Positions 8,829-16,510 of a stretch of 64,000 nucleotides of DNA are shown here, in pieces (the first letter of the stretch is position 1; each line of letters starts with the position of its first letter). The notes beneath the pieces are model-generated. The model was not told where the DNA came from and made no database searches. It was given only the letters and a program-made list of their open reading frames with translations. This DNA comes from Marinicauda algicola (GTDB lineage Bacteria; Pseudomonadota; Alphaproteobacteria; Caulobacterales; Maricaulaceae), in the NCBI RefSeq assembly GCF_017161425.1, contig NZ_CP071057.1:3225501-3289500 (forward strand), read 5' to 3'. The translations under genes were made by a program, and so were the position numbers.

Positions 8829-9068
8829 ATGGTATCGTTTCGGCTATCCCTGATGCAGGGGCAGGTGGATGCCTTCCATCAGGCGATTCACGACTTCGTC
8901 GCGCGGCTGGAGAGCCAGTCCGACGATTTCGTCTTCCTGAAGACTGAATCGGCAGGAGTGGACAGCCACTCCGTCTACGAAATCAGCACCGGCGAGGAAT
9001 CCACGCTCGAGCTTTGCCTCGAGCACATCTCCGCCGCCCTCGAGTTGACCGACGACACGGTCCTGTAG
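8829..9068 (+). CDS. Small protein, paralog A
   Basis: This 79-residue acidic protein is not from a family I know. It is clearly homologous to the small protein at 11195-11428. Both share a pattern of S-L near the start, FH-AI, E-S-SDD, VYE-S-G and a C-terminal CL-HI/CVRHL helix. The predicted structure is helix, beta hairpin, helix. ATG 8829 follows a GGGGCAGGAG ribosome site. A cytoplasmic binding or regulatory protein is plausible, but no function can be assigned. It lies directly upstream of the phosphomannomutase gene in the same direction. Confidence 0.75.
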   Translation: MVSFRLSLMQGQVDAFHQAIHDFVARLESQSDDFVFLKTESAGVDSHSVYEISTGEESTLELCLEHISAALELTDDTVL

Positions 9069-9142
9069 CCTGGCGTCTTGGCGCTTGACCCCGGGGCTGC
9101 GAGGTGGTTTGCAACGCCCGCCGCAGCTGAGAGGGTTTGCCC

Positions 9143-10651
9143 GTGCGTTCCGATCTCCGTCCGAATACCTGGGAATTCGAAACCGAGCCGCTCGTCAAGC
9201 CGACGGGTTTCCGCGAATACGACGCGCGCTGGTGGTTCGGCCATCCCGGTTCGGACAAGGCCCCCGAGATCAATCTCTACGGCATCCAGGCTCTCGGCCT
9301 CGGCCTCGGAACGCTGATCCACGAACTCGGCGTCGAGCCGAAGATCGTCACGGGCCACGATTTCCGCAGCTATTCCCAGGGCGTGAAGCAGGCGCTCGAG
9401 GTGGGCCTGATGCAGGCCGGGATCGAGGTCCACGATATCGGGCTCTCGCTCTCGCCCATGGCCTATTTCGCCCAGTTCGACCTCGACATCCCGGCCGTGG
9501 CGATGGTGACCGCGAGCCACAATTCCAATGGCTGGACCGGGGTGAAGATGGGGGTGGAACGCCCGCTGACCTTCGGCCCCGACGAGATGGGCCGCCTGAA
9601 GCAGATCGTCCTTCGCGAGGAGTTCGCGCCGCGCGCCGGCGGGTCCTATGTGCGCGAGACCGGCGTGTTCGAGCGCTATATCGCCGATGTCGCGGGCAAG
9701 ACGAGGCTGTCGCGCCCGATCAAGGTGGTCGCCGCCTGCGGCAACGGCACGGCCGGTGCGTTCGCCCCTAAGGCGCTGCGCGCGATCGGGGCGGAGGTGA
9801 TCGAGCTCGATTGCGAGCTGGACCACTCCTTCCCGCGCTACAATCCGAACCCGGAAGACATGAAGATGCTCCACGCGGTCGCCGACGCGGTGCGCGAGCA
9901 CGGCGCCGAGGTGGGCCTCGCCTTCGACGGGGACGGCGACCGCTGCGGCGTCGTCGACAACGAAGGCGAGGAGATCTTCGCCGACAAGGTCGGGCTGATG
10001 CTGGCGCGCGACCTTTCCGCGAGCCACGAGAACGCGGTCTTTGTCGTCGACGTCAAGTCGACCGGGCTCTATGCCATCGATCCGGTGCTCGAGCGCAACG
10101 GGGCGAAGACCGACTACTGGAAGACCGGACATTCCTACATCAAGCGGCGCAGCCACGAGCTCGGCGCGCTGGCCGGCTTCGAGAAGTCCGGACATTTCTT
10201 CATGCGCCCGCCGATCGGGCGCGGCTATGATGATGGGCTCGTTGCGGCGCGCGCGATCCTGGAGATGCTCGACCGCGCGGGCGATCAGACCATGGCCGAC
10301 CTGAAGCGCGCCCTACCGGTCAGCCACGGCTCGCCGACCATGTCCCCGGCCTGTCCCGACGAGGTGAAGTACGATGTCGTCGAACGCATCGTGAAGGCTT
10401 TCGAGGAGAAGAAGAAGGCCGGCACGCCCGTCGCCGGCCGCGCGATCGCCGACATCAACACCGTGAACGGCGTGCGCTTCACCCTCGCCGACGGCGCCTG
10501 GGGCCTGGTGCGCGCCAGCTCGAACACGCCCAACCTCGTCGTCGTGGTCGAAAGCCCGAACTCGCGCGAGGACATGAAGGCGGTCTTCACCGAGATCGAG
10601 GCGGAGCTGAAGCAGCACCCGGAAGTCGGCGCGTTCGACCAGAAGGTCTAG
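9143..10651 (+). CDS. manB: Phosphomannomutase/phosphoglucomutase
   Basis: The product (502 residues from GTG 9143) moves phosphate between C6 and C1 of mannose or glucose, feeding GDP-mannose and UDP- or dTDP-glucose synthesis. The phosphoserine loop TASHNSNGWTG, the metal loop AFDGDGDRCG and the sugar loop GFEKSGHFF are intact, and the C-terminal RASSNTPNLVV phosphate-binding loop is present. GTG 9143 was chosen because AGAGGG ends seven bases before it; TTG 9137 is too close. This is the AlgC/ManB type that serves both sugars. It supplies the polysaccharide locus that begins 8 kb downstream. Confidence 0.93.
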   Translation: MRSDLRPNTWEFETEPLVKPTGFREYDARWWFGHPGSDKAPEINLYGIQALGLGLGTLIHELGVEPKIVTGHDFRSYSQGVKQALEVGLMQAGIEVHDIGLSLSPMAYFAQFDLDIPAVAMVTASHNSNGWTGVKMGVERPLTFGPDEMGRLKQIVLREEFAPRAGGSYVRETGVFERYIADVAGKTRLSRPIKVVAACGNGTAGAFAPKALRAIGAEVIELDCELDHSFPRYNPNPEDMKMLHAVADAVREHGAEVGLAFDGDGDRCGVVDNEGEEIFADKVGLMLARDLSASHENAVFVVDVKSTGLYAIDPVLERNGAKTDYWKTGHSYIKRRSHELGALAGFEKSGHFFMRPPIGRGYDDGLVAARAILEMLDRAGDQTMADLKRALPVSHGSPTMSPACPDEVKYDVVERIVKAFEEKKKAGTPVAGRAIADINTVNGVRFTLADGAWGLVRASSNTPNLVVVVESPNSREDMKAVFTEIEAELKQHPEVGAFDQKV

Positions 10652-11194
10652 GACGCCGAAAGTCGGGGTTCCCCGCCGCGCCGATTCATCGCCCGACGGA
10701 CTTACTGCGAGCAGCCGCCGATGAATATCCGCTCAAGTTCTATGTTTCCCTGATTTGCTGATTTAAACAGGGAAACTGGCCTAATGGTCGCCTAAGCCGC
10801 TGCAGCGTGATTAAAAATTACATTATAAAACAACATGTTATCGAAAAATTCCCTGGCACATCGAGCAGGGAAATCCGAAAAACGAACAGGGAAAAATCGC
10901 TTCTGGATCAAGGAAGAAATTTCGCTGATCAGGCCGTAGGGAAACTCGGCCAGATTTGAACGCTGGGGCGAAAAGAAAGCGAACCCGCCTGCGGAGACCG
11001 GCAGGCGGGTTCTGCTGGGCTCGATCGCCCGCGAGGCCGACGAGTGGATCATCGACTTCGCCCGGATAAAACGACATGTTGCATAGTCGCATATCAAGAG
11101 AATTTCTCTAAATGTAACATGGCTGCCACTTGGTCGATGCTGGCGCATCGTAGTACCGTCTCAAGTTGTTCATGTGGCTTTCACGGGGGAGGGG
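10652..11194. repeat. Non-coding gap with repeated CAGGGAAA/TTCCCTG words
   Basis: This 543-base gap is richer in A+T than its surroundings. The word CAGGGAAA occurs near 10768, 10873 and 10889, with a related TAGGGAAA near 10937, and TTTCCCTG in inverse orientation near 10744. Together they look like decayed copies of a dispersed intergenic element. Open frames on the minus strand (10792-11148) have poor composition and no ribosome site. I see no tRNA or other gene. Confidence 0.45.
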
Positions 11195-11428
11195 ATGGCT
11201 GCTCATAGGATATCTTTAACGAGAGCGCAGATGGTGTCTTTTCACCGGGCGATCAGCGCATTCTTGAAGGCGATCGAGTCGGAAAGCGATGATTCGGTTT
11301 CGGTCAGGCGTGACTCGCAGGGCTTTGATGACATCGTTGTGTATGAGATGAGCGCGGGGCGGCAGGCTACGATAGCGAAATGCGTCCGTCATCTTGAGCA
11401 GTTCGGTGATCTAGGAAAGGCAAGCTAG
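11195..11428 (+). CDS. Small protein, paralog B
   Basis: This 77-residue protein is homologous over its whole length to the product of 8829-9068 (shared SL, FHRAI, ESESDD, VVYEMSAG and a terminal VRHL helix). It is more basic at its N-terminus. ATG 11195 sits just after a GGGGGAGGGG run; a GTG at 11174 has no ribosome site. The base composition is lower in G+C than paralog A, and it sits at the edge of the island, so it may be an older duplicate or a copy brought in by transfer. Function unknown. Confidence 0.7.
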   Translation: MAAHRISLTRAQMVSFHRAISAFLKAIESESDDSVSVRRDSQGFDDIVVYEMSAGRQATIAKCVRHLEQFGDLGKAS

Positions 11429-11589
11429 TATCAGCCTGCACTACGGACCCAAAAGGGCGGAAGAATATCCTCAGGGTGAACCGACGGTATTCTTATCGCA
11501 TTGGGGCGTTGGCCCAAATAATGACAATTGACGGCTACTGGAGCCGAGTTGGACTTCAGTGGTCAATTCCCGCTGGAAGCAGACACGAA

Positions 11590-12036
11590 ATGAAGGTCAA
11601 CCCTCGCGCCAAGGATCCTGTTGATCGGCATGTTGGAGAGCGCATAAGACTGCGACGCGAGAGTCTGAATATCTCTCAACGCGAACTTTCCCGCCGTCTG
11701 GGCCTAACGCCCTCACAGATAGACAATTACGAGCGAGGCGTGAACAAGATCGGCGCCGGTCGACTCTGGGTGCTCTCCGATGCGCTCGACGTTTCAGTGA
11801 ACGACTTCTTTGAGGGGCTCGTCCGAGATGACGATGAGCAAGGCCGCCCGAAATTTCCTGCGGCGGATTTTATTACCGATACGCCCGGTCCCGATACACC
11901 GGAATGGGCAAAGCTGGTGAGGGCGTTCGTTCGCATAGGCGATCGCGGAGTACGAAGGAGCCTAATTGCGCTCGTGCGCACAATCGCGTCCGAGGAAGCG
12001 GAAGGGCGCGCAGATCAAGAAGTCGGTACATCGTGA
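11590..12036 (+). CDS. XRE-family transcriptional regulator
   Basis: The 148-residue protein has an N-terminal helix-turn-helix of the Cro/CI type at about residues 15-70 (ISQRELSRRLGLTPSQIDNYERGVNKI), with a dimer-forming C-terminal region. It should bind DNA as a dimer. It is the only plus-strand gene in the phage-like block and faces it convergently, as phage or island repressors often do. ATG 11590 was chosen because the HTH domain starts soon after; the frame is open upstream to 11476. Two short inverted repeats nearby (12137-12150 and 14143-14162) are candidate operators. Confidence 0.85.
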   Translation: MKVNPRAKDPVDRHVGERIRLRRESLNISQRELSRRLGLTPSQIDNYERGVNKIGAGRLWVLSDALDVSVNDFFEGLVRDDDEQGRPKFPAADFITDTPGPDTPEWAKLVRAFVRIGDRGVRRSLIALVRTIASEEAEGRADQEVGTS

Positions 12037-12136
12037 AATTTCCCTGACTGTTTCCAGGCGTGTTGACGAAGAATTTTGCTGTTGGGCACATGCAGGAAAG
12101 CGTCGATATTTCAACGACCTACACTGCCGCTATGTC

Positions 12137-12150
12137 AGGGAGACCTCCCT
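12137..12150. promoter_or_regulatory. Short inverted repeat, possible operator
   Basis: AGGGAG-AC-CTCCCT is a 6-bp-arm palindrome in the 287-base gap between the convergent XRE and winged-helix genes. It shares the word GGGAGAC with the inverted repeat at 14154-14160. A binding site for the XRE protein is one reading. Nothing else was recognised in the gap. Confidence 0.25.
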
Positions 12151-12323
12151 ATTGTCCCGCAGTCCAACGTGAGGGCTCAGAGCAAATCACCCCGCACTCT
12201 CGCTTCGGCTGGATGAAAGCCGGGGTCACGTCACTGGTCCTGTCGGCGCGGCGGCCGCGCGGGCGGCTTGGCGCTCACCCGCGGGTATCCGTCAATCCCG
12301 CACGTAGATGATTGGCTGTCAGA

Positions 12324-12629
12324 TTATGGGGTAAATCCAAGCATCCGCTCGGCTTCAATCGCGCCGATGAGCGTCTCCAATTGCCGGTCGGACAGTCGTC
12401 TCAGTTCGGTCAGAAGGCTTGGATTGAGGTCGCCGGGTTCGCAAAGGCTGTATATCGCCGCGCGCCAACGGCCTCTCACCTGTCTTCGGATTGGCAGTCC
12501 GCCGGCGCGAAGGCGCGAGATTTCCGCCCTGACGGAGGCGGGCCGCCAGCCGAGCCGGATCGCCAGCTCGGCGGCGCTGCACCCGCCTTCCGTCCTGAGT
12601 TCGGCCAGGATGATCTCGCGCACGATCAT
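12324..12629 (-). CDS. Winged-helix DNA-binding protein
   Basis: The 101-residue product has a predicted winged helix in its first 60 residues (AELAIRLGWRPASVRAEISRLRAGG, then a wing with basic residues). A C-terminal helix pair may dimerise (LLTELRRLSDRQLETLIGAIEAE). It starts in an ATGA overlap with the Rad52-HNH gene and is the last gene of the minus-strand phage-like run. Small helix-turn-helix proteins of this kind regulate phage gene blocks, but the target is unknown. Confidence 0.7.
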   Translation of the reverse strand: MIVREIILAELRTEGGCSAAELAIRLGWRPASVRAEISRLRAGGLPIRRQVRGRWRAAIYSLCEPGDLNPSLLTELRRLSDRQLETLIGAIEAERMLGFTP

Positions 12630-13543
12630 ACCGGGACCGTGCCGGTGCTCTCATCCCAGAGCTCTTGCGCGATCAGGACCGGATCGATTCCATGGGCGGC
12701 CCACCATCCCGGTTCATCCGGATCACGATGGACAAGATCGTGATGGCGGCGACATAGCGGGACTGTGAACTCATCGGAGACTTTCTTCGCCATTGCCCGA
12801 GGCTGCATGAAACGAAGATGGTGGGCGTCCGCCGGAGAGCGCCCGCAGACCAGGCATGGCTGGCTGCGAACGTGAGCGAGATGGGCTGGCGCCCGCAACC
12901 GTCGTTGTTTCGGCAGAAAGAACGCTCCGCCTTCATCGTCGGCCCGGACAATGTCCTTTGCCCATACCGTACCTGTTTCGTTGGCTTGTCCTGACCGGTT
13001 CGGTTTCGCTTCGGATTCCGCCGGCTCCGGATCTGACTGGTTTTCACCGGGTGGGTCGTCACCCTCGCGATCAGTGTCCTGCCCAGCCTGACCGGTCGCG
13101 TGCTCGGCTGAACCTTCGGCCTTTCGACTTCGACCGGCAGACCGCTTCTCCTGCCCCCTATGACCGAGAACGCCGAGACCGAATGGCTTTCCGAAGGTGG
13201 CGAGCGCACGCAAGGTGGCATCAAGCTCGGCGGCTTTCAGCCCTTTATTGTGTGCCTCGAACGGCGTGTCGCCGCGTCCCTCGCCGCATCCGTGGCCATC
13301 GCGAAATGGCGCCGAACCAAGCGAAACACGTACCTTGGCGACATAAGCCGTGGTCACCACCCCCTCACGTTCCCGGGTCGCGGCGCAGCGCATTTCGAGC
13401 ACCTCCCGGCTCCAGCCATCAGCGCCAAAGAGCCGGTTTGCTTCCTCCATGGCCCGCCAGGCTTCGGCTGGCCCACCATTTGGATCGATATGCGCTGAGC
13501 CTGCACGGCGAAGGGCGCGTTGGGTTTTCTGATCGAAGCTCAT
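12626..13543 (-). CDS. Rad52-family annealing protein fused to an HNH-like domain
   Basis: Residues about 1-125 match Rad52/22-type single-strand annealing proteins of phages (WSREVLEMRC, the VTTAYVAKVRVSLG strand, HNKGLKAAELDATLRALATFGKPFG). A polar linker rich in Glu, Pro and Ser follows (about 130-215). The last 90 residues carry a metal-type nuclease motif with CLVCG, DAHHLRFMQP and CRRHHDLVH, which resembles HNH/DUF968 recombination nucleases. The whole is a recombinase plus endonuclease in one chain of 305 residues. It overlaps the Gp157 gene by one base (TAATG) and the winged-helix gene by four. Confidence 0.85.
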   Translation of the reverse strand: MSFDQKTQRALRRAGSAHIDPNGGPAEAWRAMEEANRLFGADGWSREVLEMRCAATREREGVVTTAYVAKVRVSLGSAPFRDGHGCGEGRGDTPFEAHNKGLKAAELDATLRALATFGKPFGLGVLGHRGQEKRSAGRSRKAEGSAEHATGQAGQDTDREGDDPPGENQSDPEPAESEAKPNRSGQANETGTVWAKDIVRADDEGGAFFLPKQRRLRAPAHLAHVRSQPCLVCGRSPADAHHLRFMQPRAMAKKVSDEFTVPLCRRHHDLVHRDPDEPGWWAAHGIDPVLIAQELWDESTGTVPV

Positions 13544-14043
13544 TATTTGGTCCTCACCGTGATGATCGGATCGCCTTCGACAAGCCGGGCACCGGGTATG
13601 ACGGTCCCGGCTTTGAGTGCATCTGTGACCTCGCGGCGGTCGAGGACAGGGTCGGGCGTGCGCCAGTACTCAAGCGGTATGTCATCGATCTGCTCTACAT
13701 CGAGCTTCAGGGATCCCGGCCGGAGCGATACCGTGAGATCCTCCTCCTCGATGCGCCGAATCTCGCAGCTATCCATCGCTGCGGCGCAAGCCCGGCGCTT
13801 GGCTTTTGCCCGACCGGTTATTCGCTCCATCCGGGCGCGCATGGTCTGAAGCCGGTCCTTGAGAGCGGCCGCCATGGCCTCGTCATCGAGGGCCGAGCGC
13901 AGGGCTGCTGCAATCACCTGATTGAGATTGGTCAGCCCTTCGAGCGTGTCGGCGAGTGTTTCCTCATCGAGGTCACCGTGCTCGGCGATCAAGCGTTCCT
14001 TCAGGACCTCGTGGCGTGCGCGTTCGGTTGCCAGATCAAGCAT
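13543..14043 (-). CDS. Siphovirus Gp157-family protein
   Basis: The 166-residue product has a long helical N-terminal half and a C-terminal half with the Gp157-type pattern CEIRRIEEEDLTVSLRPG, then IPLEYWRTPDPVLDRREVTDALKAG and GARLVEG. Gp157 proteins occur in phage early operons, often next to single-strand annealing proteins, as here; their exact role is not settled. The ribosome site AAGGAG lies eight bases upstream of ATG 14043. A 309-base gap with an inverted repeat (14143-14162) precedes the gene, so it probably heads its own transcript with the two genes after it. Confidence 0.85.
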   Translation of the reverse strand: MLDLATERARHEVLKERLIAEHGDLDEETLADTLEGLTNLNQVIAAALRSALDDEAMAAALKDRLQTMRARMERITGRAKAKRRACAAAMDSCEIRRIEEEDLTVSLRPGSLKLDVEQIDDIPLEYWRTPDPVLDRREVTDALKAGTVIPGARLVEGDPIITVRTK

Positions 14044-14142
14044 CGGGTTGTCTCCTTTTCTGGTTTACCCGGCACGCACCACCGCTCCGATGCGGCGCAC
14101 AGTCCAGTCGATGCTGAGATCAAAAACGAACTCCGGCGCTGC

Positions 14143-14162
14143 CTGTCTCCATCGGGAGACAG
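14143..14162. promoter_or_regulatory. Perfect 8-bp inverted repeat upstream of the Gp157 gene
   Basis: CTGTCTCC-ATCG-GGAGACAG lies 100 bases before the start of the early-type phage genes, in a non-coding gap (14044-14352) that otherwise shows nothing I recognise. Its size fits a dimeric repressor site. It could also be a leader hairpin. Confidence 0.4.
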
Positions 14163-14352
14163 AAATGAAAGGCCAGGGCATTACGTCGCGCCGAAAGAAG
14201 GTTCAGCGGGCGAGCGCAGATGGGAGTCATGATCAGGAAGGGGGGCCGGCTCTCGAGCACAGCTCATTCGCGACCGGCCAAGTCTCGGTGTCCGTGGGGC
14301 CCGGCGTCCCGTTCGGCTTGATCTATACGCCGGAGCCGGCGCGCGCCCGAAG

Positions 14353-14535
14353 TTACCCGGCCGCCTTCTGCGCGAGTTCGATCGCTTGGCGAGCTTCGTG
14401 GATTATCTTCTCGGTAAGGCACTCACGCGTTGCGCGGGTAACGGGCTCGGCCTGACCGGCGACGGCAGCTTCATGCGCGCGCTCGAGCGCGGCAGCCGTT
14501 TCGACGAAGAGGGCGGCGGGGTCACGAGCCTTCAT
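14353..14535 (-). CDS. Small helical phage-type protein
   Basis: A 60-residue, mostly alpha-helical, charged protein (KARDPAALFVETAAAL...) starts at ATG 14535 with GAGGG just upstream. It sits 42 bases downstream of the terminase gene in the same direction. No family was recognised. Its spacing and ribosome site support it being real. Confidence 0.5.
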   Translation of the reverse strand: MKARDPAALFVETAAALERAHEAAVAGQAEPVTRATRECLTEKIIHEARQAIELAQKAAG

Positions 14536-14577
14536 GACCCTCACCACCACTGCTCGATTGGACGGCGAAGGTCCAGC

Positions 14578-16026
14578 TTACCAGCGCCGGTCGAAGTCGG
14601 ACCGGTCACGACCGTAGCGTCGGCCAGTCTCGGGATCGGTATCGAGCAGGGCCGCGCCACGGCCACCCCGCGCCCATCCCATGAATTGGGAGATCGCATC
14701 GACCTGATCGTCATGGCGACCGTCTGGAAAGGCCCGCATCTCATCGCGCAGGGCTGACCACCACTCGACTTCGGTCGGGAAGACGACCTGGCCGGTTTGC
14801 AGCCAGTCCAGATGAGGCGATAAGCGCTCGAGCTTGCTTCCGTCAGGCGCGATGAGGGTGGGGAGCAGCCCGCCCTCCTGGCGCATGGCGCTCCACATGA
14901 CTCGCGTCGCGTTGGTCTTCTCTATCAGAACCTCTTCGGCGCCCCACTTATCGTGGAGTTGGACGATGCGCGCCTTGAGATCCGCCCCGTCAAGCCGGGC
15001 GCGGAACAGGTCGAGCAGGTACCAGACCTTGTCCTTGTATCCCCACGTCGTGCAGACCGAGTAGGAGCAGTTCGGGCCGGTCTCCACGGCCGTATCCCAG
15101 CTCTGGACGATCCAGATGCACTCCTCCTTGGTCGGCGGTTTGTCGACCAGCTTGAGCTTGCCGATATCAATAACGGCGCCCTCAGGCAGGACCGGACTTT
15201 GCTGGTATTGGGCGGCGAAGGCCACCCGGCCGATCTCGGCCTTCAGATCCTCCAAGCTCGCCTCGTCGAACCGGTAAGGATCGAGGATGTCGCCCCGGCG
15301 CCGCCTCCAGCTTCTCGCCCCATGGAGCGGTATGTCTTCATCCTCCTCGGCAATGGCCGGCAGGTTCAGGTGCCGGAATCGGCCTTGTTCCAGCAGGAAG
15401 GCCGGAAAATCGTCCTCGTGCAGGCGCTGCATGATGGCGATGATCGAGCCGGTCCTGGGGTTGTCCAGCCGGCTTCGAAGGGTCTCGGTATAAAACTGCC
15501 TGGCCTTGGCCCGCATCACCTCCTGGCGGGCCTCGCTTCCCTTTAGGATATCGTCGATGATGATCACATCCGCCCCGAACCCGGTCACCGTCCCGGCCAG
15601 CGAAACGCCATAGCGCGCCCCGCCGGCGGTGGTGCGCCATTCATGCTTGTTGCTCGAGCGAGCCCGCGTGCGCGGGAACAATGCCTTGTACCAAGGCGCG
15701 TTGACGATCTGGGCGAACTTGGCCGCGTGCTCATGGCTCAGCGTGTCGGAGTAAGTCGCCACCATCACCTTGGCCGTTGGATGATTGCCCAGGATCCAGG
15801 CCGGCAGGGCGATCGCCGCGGCGACAGATTTAAGGTGGCGCGGCGGGATGGTCACCAGGAGCCGGCCGCCGTCCTCACTGACGGCCCGCTGCAGAGCCAG
15901 GCTCAACGCATCGACATAGTCGAGCCGGTTCAGCCTCTGGCCCTCCAGGGTCTCGAAGACCCTTTGAAGGAAGAAGTAGAAGAGTGTCTTCTGAGCCGCG
16001 GCACTCTGGATACGAAGATCAGTCAT
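14578..16026 (-). CDS. terL: Phage terminase large subunit
   Basis: The 482-residue product is the packaging motor and nuclease of tailed phages. The N-terminal ATPase has an atypical Walker A (TIPPRHLKS) and a Walker B (DVIIIDDIL). The C-terminal RNase-H-like nuclease has the first acidic residue in QSWDTA and the last in DGRHDDQVDAISQF. All key residues look intact. The start was set at ATG 16026 (MTDLRIQS), giving an 8-base overlap with the DUF5681 gene; the frame extends further upstream within that gene. With no portal or capsid gene nearby it has no obvious partner. Confidence 0.92.
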   Translation of the reverse strand: MTDLRIQSAAAQKTLFYFFLQRVFETLEGQRLNRLDYVDALSLALQRAVSEDGGRLLVTIPPRHLKSVAAAIALPAWILGNHPTAKVMVATYSDTLSHEHAAKFAQIVNAPWYKALFPRTRARSSNKHEWRTTAGGARYGVSLAGTVTGFGADVIIIDDILKGSEARQEVMRAKARQFYTETLRSRLDNPRTGSIIAIMQRLHEDDFPAFLLEQGRFRHLNLPAIAEEDEDIPLHGARSWRRRRGDILDPYRFDEASLEDLKAEIGRVAFAAQYQQSPVLPEGAVIDIGKLKLVDKPPTKEECIWIVQSWDTAVETGPNCSYSVCTTWGYKDKVWYLLDLFRARLDGADLKARIVQLHDKWGAEEVLIEKTNATRVMWSAMRQEGGLLPTLIAPDGSKLERLSPHLDWLQTGQVVFPTEVEWWSALRDEMRAFPDGRHDDQVDAISQFMGWARGGRGAALLDTDPETGRRYGRDRSDFDRRW

Positions 16027-16510
16027 CCCCAGCCTCCCCCTTGCCCGCTTGGCCGGCCTCGAGCCAGCGTTTGAGCTCGGCGACCATCGCTTTCTCCGCA
16101 TCGGTCGGTTCGGTGGAAGCGCCATCGACCCCCTCGGCGGCAGAGCCACTCAGCATTTGATGCGCTCTGAATAAACGCTCGAAGGCCTTGCCATCGCCGC
16201 TCAAGCCTTCGGAGAGTTGGCGCATGAAGAGCGCCTTTGCGGCGCTCACCTTGCGTCGGCGCCCTCCTTCGGTGATCACGACCTCCTTGAACAGAACCTC
16301 GTCGATCAGCGTGCCGAGATTTTTCTTCAGCCGCGGCCGGCCCTTTGGATTGCCGGACTTGCCCTTCTGAAACTGGGTGGCCCGAGGCGGATTCCCGTAG
16401 CCGACAGGACGATGAGGATCGTGTCCGGCCGAACTCGCGATTGGAGCCGATACCGATCCCGGCTTCGCCTTGCGGGTGCGGTGTCTAACCTGAAGCGGCT
16501 TATCGCTCAT
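16019..16510 (-). CDS. DUF5681 protein, probable small-terminase-like
   Basis: The 163-residue protein has the DUF5681 signature near residues 35-60 (GYGNPPRATQFQKGKSGNPKG) followed by basic RPRLKKN. The rest is helical and charged. DUF5681 genes commonly sit directly upstream of terL in prophages of alphaproteobacteria, which suggests a small-terminase or DNA-recognition role; this is not proven. ATG 16510 lies five bases after GGGAGG; ATG 16513 is also possible. It overlaps both neighbours. Confidence 0.8.
   Translation of the reverse strand: MSDKPLQVRHRTRKAKPGSVSAPIASSAGHDPHRPVGYGNPPRATQFQKGKSGNPKGRPRLKKNLGTLIDEVLFKEVVITEGGRRRKVSAAKALFMRQLSEGLSGDGKAFERLFRAHQMLSGSAAEGVDGASTEPTDAEKAMVAELKRWLEAGQAGKGEAGDD

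Noticed and set aside
10792-11148. Minus-strand frame of 118 codons in the repeat-rich gap
   Set aside because: Its composition is unlike neighbouring genes, there is no ribosome site, and it is built from the repeated CAGGGAAA words.
12150-12310. tRNA gene or attachment site in the gap after the XRE gene
   Set aside because: No cloverleaf with a TTCRA loop and 7-bp acceptor stem could be formed, and no repeated core was found at the other border.
12856-14232. Plus-strand frame of 458 codons across the Rad52-HNH and Gp157 genes
   Set aside because: Both minus-strand proteins have family motifs and good overlaps; the plus-strand frame has none.
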